The notes: generated by a model not told the origin, from the sequence alone. Counted from the first letter of the stretch, positions 1 to 6,529 are shown. The stretch: 10,492 bases of DNA from Rikenellaceae bacterium (GCA_900769145.1 CAAGFN010000044.1:1-10492); one strand, 5' to 3'. Made by a program: numbers and translations.

Positions 1-90
1 GTAGAATCGTACCAGAAGAGACTTGCCAGTCAGGTCATCTTCGCTCCGGAACTCGGACAATGGAACTACCTCGTCAAACCGGCCAACTGA
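1..90 (+). CDS. C-terminal fragment of an unidentified protein
   Basis: Frame 1 is open from the first base to a TGA at 88-90 and gives 29 residues, ending in ...APELGQWNYLVKPAN. The composition is ordinary for protein (mixed hydrophobic, charged and aromatic residues), and it ends just before the convergent stop of the next gene at 114, a normal tail-to-tail arrangement with only 23 bases between. No motif is recognisable in so short a piece, and I do not assign a function. It could also be a chance open frame, because 90 bases is short. Confidence 0.45.
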   Translation, partial: VESYQKRLASQVIFAPELGQWNYLVKPAN

Positions 91-113
91 TGCAACTTAT
101 TTTTTACACATTA

Positions 114-1211
114 CTAAATGTCGCTGATGTAAATGATGTCGGAGATGATTGATGCATCGAAAATGCTCGTCTTCATAGTGGTTGAGCGAATCAGATTGCG
201 CAGGGCAATGGACTTGTTGTACTCGGAGAATGAGACGATTTGAGGTGCGACGGTGTATCGTGTGCTGTAAGAACCTCCACGAGAGAGTACCGGCATCTTC
301 ATTTCGTACTTGGCATAGTCAGGGTATTCCGCAAGATAGAACGATATGCCCTCGAATGAATTATCCTGGATGAACTCCAGCTCAAGGCTGCTTATGCCGG
401 ATTCACCTCCGATTCCGAGCAACAGCGACTGCATATTCGTTTTATTGCCGCAGGTCACGTCATCGGTCGAAAGGACAATCTTGCCGACACCCGGGACGCG
501 AGAAATGAACTGATGACGCGGTGCGAAGAAAATCAGGAATGAGCCTTTGCCGCCGTAGTTGCTGAAGTCCTCGTTCAGGTTCATACTGATGTAGCCTCCT
601 TGGATGCGGGCCTCGCCAAGCCAGGAGCCGACCTGTCCCTTGATGTAGGTGCCGGATTGGAGACACACTGGAACGATGGCGTCCACATCCTCAGGCATTT
701 GGTTGATTTTGATTGAGAACGGACCATAGCCGCTGTTGGTGGACGGAAACTTAGAGAAGGAAATGGATGCGTAAACGAAATCTTCTTTTACCACAAGGCG
801 GTTGCTGTCAGGCACTATGCCTGCACCGAAAGTTGCCCGCTCGTAATCAGTCTCAGTGAACTGACCGTGCCAGCCGAGGACTGTGAAGCCGGAGGCAACG
901 ATTATGGTCAGCGGTCCATCCTCGTCCCAATAGGAGAGCTTCTCAATGCAGAGGAAGCCCTTGTCGATACGGCAGCGAAGCACGGTTCCGCGATTCTGCT
1001 CTGATGAGCTGATGAGTATGGCAGTTGACACTGCGCTCTTTTTCATCCTGAAAGCATCAGGAAGCTTGATTTCAAGGCGTTCTGCGGCCTTGTATTCCTC
1101 GGATGCGGTATCAATTACGAACTTGCCGTTGAGCACGCACAGGCGGTCGCTCTGATAGTCCTGGAACTCGATAGGTCCGCAACCAAAGTTGTTTTTTGTA
1201 CAAGTAATCAT
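114..1211 (-). CDS. Hypothetical protein, beta-rich, last gene of the paralogue operon
   Basis: A 365-residue protein starting at ATG 1211 and ending at TAG 114. It begins MITCTKNNFGCGPIEFQDYQ and has no signal peptide or membrane segment. The sequence is rich in alternating hydrophobic and polar stretches with many G, S, T, Y and F residues, which suggests mainly beta structure, and it ends in a long Ile/Ser-rich tail. The start lies 21 bases after the stop of the 359-residue gene on the same strand, so the two are very probably co-transcribed from the promoter at 2353-2360. I do not recognise the family. The context of two related proteins upstream suggests a multi-component surface, phage-like or other structural assembly, but that is a guess. 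The frame is intact and codon use matches the neighbour, so the coding call itself is secure. Confidence 0.85.
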   Translation of the reverse strand: MITCTKNNFGCGPIEFQDYQSDRLCVLNGKFVIDTASEEYKAAERLEIKLPDAFRMKKSAVSTAILISSSEQNRGTVLRCRIDKGFLCIEKLSYWDEDGPLTIIVASGFTVLGWHGQFTETDYERATFGAGIVPDSNRLVVKEDFVYASISFSKFPSTNSGYGPFSIKINQMPEDVDAIVPVCLQSGTYIKGQVGSWLGEARIQGGYISMNLNEDFSNYGGKGSFLIFFAPRHQFISRVPGVGKIVLSTDDVTCGNKTNMQSLLLGIGGESGISSLELEFIQDNSFEGISFYLAEYPDYAKYEMKMPVLSRGGSYSTRYTVAPQIVSFSEYNKSIALRNLIRSTTMKTSIFDASIISDIIYISDI

Positions 1212-1232
1212 AGTGTAGGTTTTAGGTAATGA

Positions 1233-2312
1233 TTAATTGGTAGCCAAATAGGTGCCGAATGTGATGAAGTGGTCCTGGAATAGACCGCCACGCCCTGCCA
1301 GCTGAATGTCTCGGCTAGTGCTTCCGTGATAAATCTCGCAGAAGAACACACCGAACTTGATGTCATTATCCTCGAATCCACGAGCCCACTGGTAAGAACG
1401 GACTAAACCTATGCGCTCAACATTGACTGATTCGTTGATTTTGAGATAAACACCAGCCGAGAAACCGGACGTTTTTCTGGCTTCGATTTCATTGACTGAA
1501 ATCTTTGACCCTGCGGCAAGCTCATAATCACATGAAATTGCCTCAGAGTATGAGTTGCCGCCGGTCACTTCGTTAGATTGAATTCGAGCTCGTGGAGAGA
1601 AGGTCTGGCCGTGCGCAGACTCGCCTTCGGTGGCAGGGAAGCAGATGTAGGTCTTTGAGGACACGTAGCCTGAGAACTCGTCAATCCAGTACAATTCGAG
1701 GAAGTATTTGTTCCCAGGGATGACATCAATTCCGAAACTCTTGGTATATACCTCCAGAAGGTCCAGGTCTCCCCAGTCCGAAGTCTCGAAGTCTCCGACA
1801 ATTACGGTCTTGTCCCAGGCTTTCGATACGCCGGGGCCCTGACCCGGTGACATCTTCACCACGAGCCTTGCGTTCGGATTGTCCGCATCCCTGAGTCCTG
1901 AAATCATAATCCTGTCAGGAGTGATCCAGATGTCATCGAAGGCTATTGCATCCGACCCGTGTATCTGTTCCGGCGCATCCAATGCAAGAGGCACGCCCAC
2001 AAGCGAGCGGTTCGCATTGAGACAGACGAAAAGGTTGTGTGCCGTAAGCGGAACACCTTCTGCTCCCACAAGAGCCCGCTCACGATGAGCCTCGGCCAGC
2101 TTCTGCCAGGCAATCTGCTGCTGTGCAGTCAGCTGCTTGAACTGCTTGGTGATGTACCCGAACGAAGCCCGACGCTCACTCTGTTTCGGAGTCTTGATGT
2201 GGGAATGCTGTGCTCTGCCATTAAGCACGGTACGTCCGCCGGTCTTTCTGGCGGTCACGTCTCCAGCGGTTCCTTTGAACTCGTTGAAGGCAATGGAAGG
2301 TAGTGCTTTCAT
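1233..2312 (-). CDS. Hypothetical protein, paralogue of the gene at 2409-3164
   Basis: A 359-residue protein (ATG 2312, TAA 1233). The N-terminus is basic and glycine-rich: GTAGDVTARKTGGRTVLNGR at residues 14-33, then a helical part with QSERRASFGYITKQFKQL (about 44-61) and QQQIAWQKLAEAHRE (about 64-78), then TAHNLFV at 90-96. The rest looks beta-rich. This layout (G-x-A-G-D-V, then a gapped block with W-Q-K-L-A-E, then H-N-L-F-V) recurs in the upstream gene, so the two are paralogues. The short basic GxxGDV-type start recalls small uncharacterised Bacteroidota families such as DUF6266, but I cannot confirm membership. No signal peptide is seen. It has a putative promoter about 40 bases upstream and is followed after 21 bases by the 365-residue gene. 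The function is unknown; an intracellular or virion-like structural role is possible. Confidence 0.87.
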   Translation of the reverse strand: MKALPSIAFNEFKGTAGDVTARKTGGRTVLNGRAQHSHIKTPKQSERRASFGYITKQFKQLTAQQQIAWQKLAEAHRERALVGAEGVPLTAHNLFVCLNANRSLVGVPLALDAPEQIHGSDAIAFDDIWITPDRIMISGLRDADNPNARLVVKMSPGQGPGVSKAWDKTVIVGDFETSDWGDLDLLEVYTKSFGIDVIPGNKYFLELYWIDEFSGYVSSKTYICFPATEGESAHGQTFSPRARIQSNEVTGGNSYSEAISCDYELAAGSKISVNEIEARKTSGFSAGVYLKINESVNVERIGLVRSYQWARGFEDNDIKFGVFFCEIYHGSTSRDIQLAGRGGLFQDHFITFGTYLATN

Positions 2313-2352
2313 AGTAGAATTAGGTTTAAGTTATTGTTTAAGTAAGGTAATG

Positions 2353-2360
2353 CAAATATA
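2353..2360 (-). promoter_or_regulatory. Putative Bacteroidota -7 element for the 359-aa gene
   Basis: On the - strand this reads TATATTTG, an exact match to the Bacteroidota -7 consensus TAnnTTTG. It lies in the AT-rich 96-base gap between two same-strand genes. The expected transcript start is near 2346, which leaves a leader of about 34 bases before ATG 2312. I see no clear TTG-type -33 box, so the call rests on the -7 match and the position. Confidence 0.5.
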
Positions 2361-2408
2361 CGAAAAATAGCAGTAATAGACTATATTTTAGTGCATTACA
2401 AGCAACAA

Positions 2409-3164
2409 TTAAAGTATCTCTATAAGTCTTGACAACTTGCGGTGGCAAGTCCTGTATCCGGAAGTGGAGTCAATCAGAAGATAGCGCAAATGAAGCTGGC
2501 ACTCTCCGATCTTGTCGCTCGGGATGTGGAACTCGACAACTCCTGGCTCAGCAGTAGGAACGGATAGACAATTGCGAAGCAAGCTTGTCTTGCATCCGCT
2601 GCCCGGATTGGTGAGCAGAACCTTTCCCAGTACCCGGTAACGATTGCAGTCATCAGCTCCTGACAACCAAAGACGGCAGCGCAGAACCACACAGTTATTC
2701 GCTCTTCTTGCATCGATCACCTTGACATCGAACATAGGAAAACTGATAAATGGCACCGGCTCAGGAATATGCTCGTTGCCCAGAATGGCAAAACCGTGAT
2801 ATGCGGATACGAAGAGATTGTGGCCGGTGATGTGTGACGACCCGTCGAACGGCGGCTTGTGAGGTTCAACCACAGACGCAAACCCGTTCCATTTCTCCTT
2901 GATGTCGTCTGGAATCCTCTTCCAGCAATCCAGAGCCCTGCGATGAACCTCCAGAGCCTTCATCTGTGCCGACGAACCACAGAAAGAATGACGGTCCCTG
3001 GACCGCCAATAGCATACCCCGTCACGATGATAGAAAGTGACATCGCCGGCAGAACCCCAGCAATCAGAGAAACGAGTATTTGGATGATAAACAGGCATAA
3101 GGCAAACGGGTTGAAGAAAACCGGCTGCCCACACCGAAGGAGGAGGCTGGAAGCCCGTGGACAT
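2409..3164 (-). CDS. Hypothetical protein, first of the paralogous pair
   Basis: About 251 residues if started at ATG 3164 (MSTGFQPPPSVW...), with stop TAA at 2409. Alternatives are GTG 3173 (254 aa) and ATG 3098 (229 aa, MPVYHPNTRF...). The start at 3098 aligns best with the N-terminus of the 359-residue paralogue. The starts at 3164/3173 lie 30-40 bases from a good -7 element, so the start is unsettled. Shared blocks with the paralogue are W-G-S-A-G-D-V (about residues 36-42), a helical W-K-R-I...K-W-N-G-F-A segment (about 81-96), TGHNLFV (113-119), and near the C-terminus L-x-L-x-Y-x-x-I-D-x-x-S-G-Y against L-E-L-Y-W-I-D-E-F-S-G-Y. The protein is unusually rich in Cys and Arg and has no signal peptide. 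The family and function are not recognised. Confidence 0.8.
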   Translation of the reverse strand: MSTGFQPPPSVWAAGFLQPVCLMPVYHPNTRFSDCWGSAGDVTFYHRDGVCYWRSRDRHSFCGSSAQMKALEVHRRALDCWKRIPDDIKEKWNGFASVVEPHKPPFDGSSHITGHNLFVSAYHGFAILGNEHIPEPVPFISFPMFDVKVIDARRANNCVVLRCRLWLSGADDCNRYRVLGKVLLTNPGSGCKTSLLRNCLSVPTAEPGVVEFHIPSDKIGECQLHLRYLLIDSTSGYRTCHRKLSRLIEIL

Positions 3165-3202
3165 CTTCACCACAAAGGTGGCTCAGAGGGACTTCCAATG
3201 CG

Positions 3203-3210
3203 CAAAGATA
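3203..3210 (-). promoter_or_regulatory. Putative -7 element for the 251-aa gene
   Basis: On the - strand this reads TATCTTTG, matching TAnnTTTG. A second match, TAAATTTG, lies at 3223-3230. Both are in a short AT-rich stretch (about 3200-3236) that separates the coding gene from the GC-rich non-coding block. From 3203-3210 a transcript would start near 3196, about 32 bases before ATG 3164. This favours the longer form of the protein over the start at 3098. Confidence 0.45.
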
Positions 3211-3325
3211 GTGAATAATGGCCAAATTTATATATCCTCTGCAACTCCCTTCGTGCGGGTGATGGCGTTGAACTTCGCACTGTGGCCGAAGCGTGCGTTC
3301 ATCAGATGGCCTGTGCTGTTTGGGG

Positions 3326-3363
3326 CCGGATGCAGCGACGGCGACAGCCGTGGCTGTAGCCGG
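3326..3363 (+). repeat. Long hairpin
   Basis: CCGGATGCAGC at 3326-3336 pairs with GCTGTAGCCGG at 3353-3363 (10 of 11 positions, one A-G mismatch and one G-T). It encloses a second perfect stem, ACGGC 3338-3342 with GCCGT 3347-3351 around a GACA loop. The whole is an almost continuous 15-pair stem. No T-run follows, so it is not a simple terminator. Confidence 0.6.
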
Positions 3364-3683
3364 ACACAAATGGCATAGGGGGCAAGGCCGTAGGCCGCGG
3401 CAGGCTCCCGTCTTGATATGTCTGAAGCGAGGAAGGACAGTGTACGGGAGCTTGCACATACAGTCGAATAGGAGCACCGTTGCACTGACCTTCCCACGGG
3501 AGAGTCGGGCCGGCGGAGGGCGGTCGCTGCCGGAAGTGGAGGCGGAGCAGGTTGGAGCCGGCAAGGATGACGAGACCGAAGGGCTCGGCAGACTCGGCGG
3601 AAACCTGCGGAGACGGAACTGGAGGCAGGGACTGACCGGAGCGTCTAGGCCCGACATAAACAGGGAGCGGAGTGTAACGTAGC

Positions 3684-3757
3684 GATTCCGTTCTGCGAGT
3701 CTGTGGCTGGCGGTGTGGAGCGAAGCGGAACACCGACTGACACTGTCTCGCGTTCCT
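3684..3757 (+). repeat. R1 head copy G (structured element)
   Basis: It starts with the R1 head flank (CGATTCCGTTCTG). The closing helix is GCGAG 3695-3699 with CTCGC 3747-3751, in the position where full copies have AAAG/CTTT. Both sides keep the conserved joins: TCTGTGG after the 5' strand and CTGT just before the 3' strand. The apical hairpin 3712-3734 pairs GGTGT with ACACC, has a purine internal loop (GGA opposite GGA) and is capped by GC-GAA-GC. The outer GCCC/GGGC helix of the other copies is not present. Confidence 0.55.
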
Positions 3758-3823
3758 GGCCGCCCGGCTTTGAGAGGATGGGGACTTGCTCCACATCCTT
3801 TCAAAGACGGAGGAAGCGGCCAG
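3756..3823 (+). repeat. Nested long hairpin
   Basis: CTGGCCGC 3756-3763 pairs perfectly with GCGGCCAG 3816-3823. Inside it, CTTTGAGAGGATG from 3768 pairs with CATCCTTTCAAAG ending at 3806 with one mismatch, and the pairing continues through TGGGG/CTCCA with one wobble. It overlaps the last two bases of R1 head G. There is no coding explanation. Confidence 0.6.
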
Positions 3824-3921
3824 TCAATAGACACAAGGCGAAGCCTTACCTTGCCTGCGCAGTGACTTTCTTGAAGCTGGCGGCTCGTCCGACTGCTTGA
3901 AGAAAGGCACGGAGAAGGCCC

Positions 3922-4106
3922 GCCGCTGTGCGGCTAAGGCTGGCAACTCTCTTCGGACTTTTGGCCCTGATACGGGCTTCTTACGGCCTTCTAATCTCCT
4001 GCGTTTTTGCGAAGCGACCAACGGTCGCAATCCTCGCCAAAAGTCCTGGGCCACCTGACGGACTTGGAGGCCGTTAGTCCCTGAAGGTGGCCCACTGTTG
4101 CCAGCC
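3922..4106 (+). ncRNA. Candidate branched structured RNA/ssDNA fold
   Basis: A set of perfect helices nests without conflict. GGCTGGCAAC 3938-3947 pairs with GTTGCCAGCC 4097-4106 (10 bp). Inside it, GGACTTTTGGC 3955-3965 pairs with GCCAAAAGTCC 4036-4046 (11 bp), and GGGCCACCT 4048-4056 pairs with AGGTGGCCC 4085-4093 (9 bp). The second helix contains GCGACC-AAC-GGTCGC at 4014-4028; the third contains GGACT/AGTCC. Just upstream, GCCGC-TGT-GCGGC lies at 3922-3934. Two arms on a closing stem make at least a three-way junction. The amount of long-range perfect pairing in 170 bases is far beyond chance, but whether it acts as RNA or DNA is not shown. No known RNA family is recognised. Confidence 0.5.
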
Positions 4107-4161
4107 GCCTCGACTCCGCGGGCACAACGAAGTAAGGCTCTAATCTGCACGAACAGAGCCA

Positions 4162-4247
4162 GTTAACATAATCTAGATTGTGTGCGAAGCGGAAACTTTT
4201 GGGGTAGGGGCCCCGAAAGTTACACAATCTCGATAGATTATGTTAAC
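4162..4247. repeat. 86-base imperfect inverted repeat ending in GTTAAC
   Basis: GTTAACATAATCT 4162-4174 pairs with AGATTATGTTAAC 4235-4247. AGATTGTGT 4175-4183 pairs with ACACAATCT 4222-4230. AACTTTTGGGG 4194-4204 pairs with CCCCGAAAGTT 4211-4221 with one T-G wobble. Two unpaired parts interrupt it: GCGAAGCGGA on the left (4184-4193) and CGAT on the right (4231-4234). It is preceded by the small stem GGCTCT 4136-4141 with AGAGCC 4155-4160. It is more AT-rich at the base than the surrounding sequence. Confidence 0.7.
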
Positions 4248-4265
4248 TCGCGGATTCAGAGGTAG

Positions 4266-4500
4266 TTCCTACGAATCGCACTGTCGTTAGCGGAGTCGAT
4301 AACCTCCCCTGTGGGGTCGGGGGCATAGAAGGGTCGAGTCTCGGTGATTCGTAGGAAAAATTTTCGGATCAGAACGTAGCCATCCCGAAGCGCAGCGTAG
4401 GAAGGGCGTAGTTCCCGACAATTTTTCCGGAGAACGCGCCGAGTCTCGACACCTATTGTCTTTCTACCGAGCGAAGCGAGCATTGACAGTCCGGAGGTTT
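4266..4500 (+). repeat. R2 copy 1 (most diverged)
   Basis: It shares with the other R2 copies the CCTCCCCTGTGGGG hairpin segment (CCCC 4306-4309 with GGGG 4313-4316), a GGGGCATAGA-like step, a stem of the GAAAATT/AATTTTC type and the end ACCGAGCGAAGCGAG (about 4467-4480). It has expanded stems: TTCCTACGAATC 4266-4277 pairs perfectly with GATTCGTAGGAA 4346-4357, and GGAAAAATT-T-TCGG 4354-4367 pairs with CCGA-C-AATTTTTCC 4415-4428, a 13-bp helix with one mismatch. These two helices share four bases (4354-4357) and so may be alternatives. R1 copy A follows directly. Confidence 0.55.
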
Positions 4501-5068
4501 GGCGTTCCGCTGGAGCCTGCGGAGGCGGAATGACAATCTTCCGGTACCGCTCTGCCCATTAGGAAAGTCTGTGGACAGTGCCGATCTTTCGGCAATGGCC
4601 ACTGTCTTTCCGGGCGTTTATCCAACTGCGTCAGCAGTTGTGGACTCTTCGGCGGCGGCTCCGCTGACGCTTATGAGTCCTATGAACCCCTGACAGCCTT
4701 GAAAAGACGCCTCTGGCGGCTTCTGAAGGCTGGCAGTCCGCTTTCATTACCTCCGCACTGCACTAAGGCTCTCGCCCGTAGTGAGTGCTAGACAACGAAG
4801 GGCTTGCACTGACCCTCGCGCTGGTAGGCCCAAAACTGACGCAGCGAGTGAGAGCAAAACAAGCTTGCTTGCTTTGCCGAATCGCAAGGAAGAAAAGACC
4901 GTCAGGTCTTAATTTCCGCGAAGCGGGGAATAAAAAAAAGTATCAATAACCACTATAGTAGGAATAGCAGTAGAGAGGTAGCATTGGCTTTGTTTCTCCC
5001 ATAGTATAATAACACGAATAGCACCTATACTACAATTGTAGTACAAGACGAATATGCGCAGGTGAAGT
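4501..5068 (+). repeat. R1 copy A, full length
   Basis: The head starts near 4541. The helices are GCCC 4554-4557 with GGGC 4612-4615, AAAG 4564-4567 with CTTT 4606-4609, apical TGCCGA 4579-4584 with TCGGCA 4589-4594, CAACTGC 4623-4629 with GCAGTTG 4634-4640, CAGCCTT 4694-4700 with AAGGCTG 4726-4732 (enclosing AAG-A-CGCC with GGCG-G-CTT), and GCACT-G-CACTA with TAGTG-AGTGC (4755-4788). It ends with the TTCCGC-GAA-GCGGGGAA hairpin (4915-4930) and an AT-rich tail with the palindrome TACTACAATTGTAGTA at 5028-5043. Compared with copy B it has an extra 75-77 bases at about 4836-4912 and a short A-run after the GCGAAGC hairpin. Homology to B continues to about 5068. Confidence 0.75.
4836..4912. repeat. 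Insertion within R1 copy A, with short inverted ends
   Basis: Copies B and C read GTAGG(A/C)CCAAAATTTCCGCG without interruption. Copy A has CCAAAA, then about 75 extra bases, then AATTTCCGCG. The extra piece starts with CTGACG (4836-4841) and has CGTCAG near its end (4900-4905), a perfect 6-bp inverted pair. It also ends in the hairpin AAGACC-GTCA-GGTCTT (4895-4910). An AA duplication at the junction is possible. It is too short to code for anything. Confidence 0.55.
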
Positions 5069-5179
5069 GTCCTAGGAAGAGTAGAAGCAGAAGATAAATA
5101 TAGCATTATTTGCGATACTTCTTACGGCTTTTGAAGCTGGGTCGGGGCACTTGCCTTCGCATTGCACTGATGTAGCGCA

Positions 5180-5400
5180 GTCGTTCATCTTCCCCTGTGG
5201 GGTTGTGAAGCGGTCAGCAAATGTCCAGTGGACATTTGCAGCGAGCAGCCTGCGGCAGCAGGGCCGGGAGGAGGGGCATAGACTGTGTCGCGTTTCGAGG
5301 CTTTTGGAGGAGAAAATTGACGAAGGCGATTTTCGGGGAAAAAGGCTCGACTCCGCTTTTGTTTTAACCGAGCGGAGCGAGTTATGATGGGAGGAGGTTT
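5180..5400 (+). repeat. R2 copy 2, with a palindromic insert
   Basis: It runs from GTCGTTCATCTTCCCC to GAGCGGAGCGAGTT...GGGAGGAGG and is closely similar to copy 3 at 6530-6690. GAAAATTG 5312-5319 pairs with CGATTTTC 5327-5334 (7 pairs plus a T-G). Relative to copy 3 it carries about 60 extra bases (about 5202-5268), centred on the perfect hairpin GCAAATGTCC-AGT-GGACATTTGC (5217-5239). It lies just before R1 head H and downstream of the protease gene. Confidence 0.75.
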
Positions 5401-5449
5401 GACGGATTTGGTTCCTTGCAGATTGAGCAAGGAGCCTGACGGCAATCGT

Positions 5450-5525
5450 TCGATTCCGCACTGCCGATGGGAGAAGTCTTCGGAATTGGAGCGAGGCGGA
5501 AATTCTGAAGTCTTCTTTGGCGTTT
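5450..5525 (+). repeat. R1 head copy H (structured element)
   Basis: It begins CGATTCCGCACTGCC. The helices are GCC 5463-5465 with GGC 5519-5521, AGAAG 5472-5476 with CTTCT 5512-5516, and an apical stem CTTCGGAATT 5478-5487 with AATTCTGAAG 5501-5510 (10 bp, one wobble). It ends TTTGGCGTTTG, like the CCGGGCGTTT end of the long copies. The rest of R1 is missing: about 30 bases further on comes the stop of the protease gene at 5557. Confidence 0.6.
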
Positions 5526-5556
5526 GATTGTGCGGAGTACTTGTGGGTGGAGGAGG

Positions 5557-6450
5557 CTAATTTTTGCGAAGGTAGATTTTACTGTTGGCGAAATCAAGGA
5601 TGATTTCGAATTGTGACCAGATTTTGTTGCCTATGTTGGCGATGTAGTCTGCGGAAGCCATTGAGCCTTTTTTGTCGGTGCTGTAGGCTGCTTTTTGGGT
5701 TTGCAGGGCGATGTTGCCAATGTTGGCATTAGCTATGTTTATGGTATATCCTGCCGATTTGCCACCCAGACCTCCTGATGAAAATGCAAATGGGGTTTTG
5801 TCGGATATTTTGTCAAGTGAGTGTTTGGTTGCTGTAGGGCTTGTTATTTCGATTCCTTGTCCGCTTCCCATATCCATTAAGGCATCGCCTAATATGGTTG
5901 TCTGTGAATTTACGTTTATTGTCAGTGGTACGAGTATTTTTCTATTTTTGATTTTGACTGGTATGCAGGTGTAGCCTTCTGTCATTTGAGGGGTGAGTTT
6001 GTCGTGAAGGCTGAGTGTTTGGTTTTTGTAGTCGATGGATATGATTTTGCCGGATATGGCTTTCATTCCGAAGATTCCGTCTGCTTGGTTACCGAGTAAC
6101 GGTCGGAGGTTGACGAGCGGAGTGAATTCAGGTTTGTAGGTTTTGCCGGAAGCAGTGACTGTGACTTCTCCGATGATGATTTTGGTTTTGGCAGGTCCAT
6201 CTGAGCCTGCACCGTCTATCATTGCGTCGCCTATGAGTTTGAAGTTGAAGTTCTGGTCGGCAACATAGGTACTGTCGAGGTATATAAGTTCGGCTCCTGT
6301 GTCGAAGACGAGGTTGGCTGGTTTGCCGTTGACTTCGGTTTGGAGATAGATGTGGTCGCCGAGGTATTTGATGTTGTGTTCCTGTGCGTTAGTGGTAGCA
6401 CTGATCAAGGCGAGGCCGAGGGCTGCGATAGTGGTTATGTGTAATTTCAT
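5557..6450 (-). CDS. Secreted retropepsin-like aspartyl protease family protein
   Basis: A 297-residue protein from ATG 6450 (MKLHITTIAALGLALISATTNA, a typical signal peptide with likely cleavage after NA and before QEH). The longer open frame to 6615 reads back into repeat R2 and is not the real start. The mature protein has FDTGAE with the catalytic-type DTG at 50-52, ADGIFGM at 123-129 (the usual hydrophobic-hydrophobic-Gly step), then a second lobe with DMGSG at 193-197 and the C-terminal I-G-N-x5-F-x-I-x-L-D-x-x-N-x-x-I-Y-L block at 273-294. This two-lobed layout fits the exported Bacteroidota retropepsin-like families (Asp_protease_2 type). The second motif has Met in place of Thr/Ser, so the second catalytic site may be altered. 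It probably acts in the periplasm or outside the cell on an unknown peptide substrate. It stands alone between two R2 copies and is poorer in GC than its surroundings. Confidence 0.85.
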   Translation of the reverse strand: MKLHITTIAALGLALISATTNAQEHNIKYLGDHIYLQTEVNGKPANLVFDTGAELIYLDSTYVADQNFNFKLIGDAMIDGAGSDGPAKTKIIIGEVTVTASGKTYKPEFTPLVNLRPLLGNQADGIFGMKAISGKIISIDYKNQTLSLHDKLTPQMTEGYTCIPVKIKNRKILVPLTINVNSQTTILGDALMDMGSGQGIEITSPTATKHSLDKISDKTPFAFSSGGLGGKSAGYTINIANANIGNIALQTQKAAYSTDKKGSMASADYIANIGNKIWSQFEIILDFANSKIYLRKN

Positions 6451-6471
6451 TGAGTGTTGATTTATGATTGA

Positions 6472-6479
6472 CAAAATTA
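6472..6479 (-). promoter_or_regulatory. Putative -7 element for the protease gene
   Basis: On the - strand this reads TAATTTTG, matching TAnnTTTG. It is 21 bases upstream of ATG 6450, giving a leader of about 15 bases. It supports ATG 6450 over the longer frame. There is no obvious -33 box. Confidence 0.45.
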
Positions 6480-6514
6480 GTGATTTTTCTGATGGAGTGG
6501 TGCTAATTGGGTGA

Positions 6515-6522
6515 TATATTTG
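6515..6522 (+). promoter_or_regulatory. Putative + strand -7 element driving non-coding block 2
   Basis: It reads TATATTTG on the + strand, an exact TAnnTTTG match. A transcript would start near 6529, which coincides with the first base of R2 copy 3 (about 6530). It is divergent from the protease promoter at 6472-6479. The coincidence of the predicted start with the repeat edge is the main argument; no -33 box is evident. Confidence 0.4.
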
Positions 6523-6529
6523 TGCTTGG

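Larger units (their letters stand above)
3241..5556 (+). other. Non-coding block 1: dense hairpins and diverged repeats
   Basis: About 2.3 kb with no believable gene. The open frames here give Pro/Ser/Arg/Cys-rich or low-complexity products, overlap on both strands and are broken by indels between repeat copies. The stretch holds, in order, a long hairpin (3326-3363), a stem closed by GCAGGTT 3547-3553 with AACCTGC 3602-3608, R1 head G (3684-3757), a nested hairpin (3756-3823), AAGGC-GAA-GCCTT (3835-3847), a branched fold (3922-4106), an 86-base imperfect hairpin (4162-4247), R2 copy 1 with R1 copy A (4266-5068), R2 copy 2 (5180-5400), and R1 head H (5450-5525). The repeats all point along the + strand. 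The strand assignment is for the likely functional strand and is inferred. Confidence 0.75.

Noticed and set aside
3064..3834. Long - strand open frame of 256 codons in non-coding block 1
   Set aside because: The product is low-complexity (Pro, Ser, Arg, Cys), overlaps the start of a real gene in another frame, and runs through hairpins G and 3756-3823. It is an effect of GC-rich, stop-poor sequence.
4162..4247. Integron attC site
   Set aside because: The ends read AGTTAAC and GTTAACT, which deviate from the RYYYAAC and GTTRRRY consensus, and no integron integrase or cassette array is visible. Kept only as a resemblance.
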